Shown: positions 6,341 through 6,775 of the stretch, piece after piece | Layout of the letters: the number at the start of each line of letters is the position of its first letter | Numbering within the stretch: position 1 is the stretch's first letter | DNA from: an uncultured Caryophanales bacterium | Lineage (GTDB): Bacteria > Bacillota_I > Bacilli_A > RFN20 > CAG-826 | Assembly: GCA_946410525.1 (NCBI GenBank) | Contig: CAMKAQ010000051.1 | Location: forward strand, 1 to 6,775 | Length of the DNA: 6,775 bases | Reading direction: 5' to 3' | Translations under genes and position numbers: made by a program | The notes under the pieces: generated by a model | Database searches by the model: none | The model's input: the letters and a program-made list of their open reading frames with translations, nothing else | What the model was told of the DNA's origin: nothing

Positions 6341-6775
6341 CATGGCTTTGATCTCCTCTTCGGTCTTGAGGCCGCGGAGGACCATGATCTTGTCATAGCT
6401 CTTAAGGGACTGGAGAGCGGCGTCAGTGGCACGGACCACGTTGAGGGCGGTACGGGAACCATAGACTTTGGAAACGACGTTCTTGATGCCGGTGAGCTCA
6501 AGGACGGCGCGGACGGCGCCACCAGCGACGATACCTGTGCCAGCTGGAGCTGGTTTGAGGATGACTTTGGTGGAGGTCCAGCTGCCTTCGACTTCGTGAG
6601 CGATGGTGCCTTTGACAAGGTGGACGCTCTTGAGGTTCTTCTTAGCAGCGGTTAAGGATTTCTTGATGGCATCCGGGACTTCACCGGATTTTCTCATGGC
6701 AAATCCATAGTGGCCTTTGCCATCGCCGACGACGACGAGGGCATCGAAACGCATATGTTTGCCACCCATGACGAC
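6233..6775 (-). CDS. rpsE: 30S ribosomal protein S5 (N-terminus beyond window)
   Basis: The frame is open to the window edge, giving 180 visible residues. They begin VVMGGKHMRFDALVVVGDGK, which matches the middle of the usual S5 RNA-binding domain (family pattern VVKGGRRFRFTALVVVGD). The methionines there are internal, and about 25 or more N-terminal residues are missing. S5 sits at the mRNA entry side of the 30S subunit and is tied to decoding accuracy. The C-terminal-domain signature PAPAGTGIVAGGAVRAVLEL is complete, followed by GIKNVVSKVYGSRTALNVVRAT. Beyond the normal family end (near RGLKTEEEI) there is a tail of about 35 residues rich in Ala, Pro, Lys, Arg and Glu, with RAPR occurring twice. 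It overlaps rplO by one base. Confidence 0.97.
   Translation of the reverse strand, partial: VVMGGKHMRFDALVVVGDGKGHYGFAMRKSGEVPDAIKKSLTAAKKNLKSVHLVKGTIAHEVEGSWTSTKVILKPAPAGTGIVAGGAVRAVLELTGIKNVVSKVYGSRTALNVVRATDAALQSLKSYDKIMVLRGLKTEEEIKAMHPAPAPKAERTERAPRNFEKRAPRAHEAKEPKGDK

Noticed and set aside
6233..6769. ATG at 6769 as the start of rpsE
   Set aside because: The sequence around it aligns with the middle of the S5 RNA-binding domain, and the frame stays open to the window edge. The real start is outside.
1..6775. CRISPR arrays, tRNA or rRNA genes, insertion sequences, attachment sites, phage or defence genes
   Set aside because: No repeat-spacer pattern, tRNA cloverleaf, transposase or terminal inverted repeats were seen. 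Apart from the leftmost 300 bases, nearly all the sequence is ribosomal-operon coding sequence.

Overview
The window is a tightly packed stretch of the bacterial spc-alpha ribosomal protein operon, read entirely on the minus strand, followed by a strong intrinsic terminator and the 5' end of an unrelated lipoprotein gene. In transcription order, from high to low coordinates, it holds: rpsE (S5, entering from the right edge), rplO (L15), secY, adk, map, infA, rpmJ (L36), rpsM (S13), rpsK (S11), rpoA, rplQ (L17), terminator, and a partial lipoprotein gene running off the left edge.

Organism: the order adk-map-infA-rpmJ-rpsM-rpsK-rpoA-rplQ, with no rpsD before rpoA, is the Bacillota arrangement. 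The adenylate kinase has a four-cysteine LID of the Gram-positive type, and strong AGGAGG-type ribosome binding sites are common. rpmD (L30), normally between rpsE and rplO, is missing, which fits Mollicutes-related Bacilli. TGA is used as a stop (adk), so this is not the Mycoplasma code. By eye, base composition is moderate (near half GC), unlike classical AT-rich mollicutes. My inference is an uncultured, gut-type Bacilli/Mollicutes-affiliated lineage; the sequence alone does not fix the genus.

Layout: genes from rpsE to map are joined by overlaps or near-contacts (TAATG at rpsE/rplO and rplO/secY, a 1-nt gap at secY/adk, ATGA at adk/map). map is followed by infA, whose Shine-Dalgarno sequence contains part of the map stop codon and whose start appears to be TTG. 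From infA to rplQ the spacers are 2 to 50 nt. The operon supplies ribosomal proteins of both subunits, the SecY translocon channel, nucleotide balancing (Adk), N-terminal Met removal (MetAP), initiation factor IF-1 and the RNA polymerase alpha subunit.

After the terminator, a roughly 95-nt AT-rich spacer carries a weak promoter candidate and a good ribosome binding site, then the start of a lipoprotein gene with signal peptide and lipobox. I see no undescribed system here. The points worth a second look are the missing rpmD with a low-complexity S5 tail, the TTG start of infA, and the truncated lipoprotein gene.
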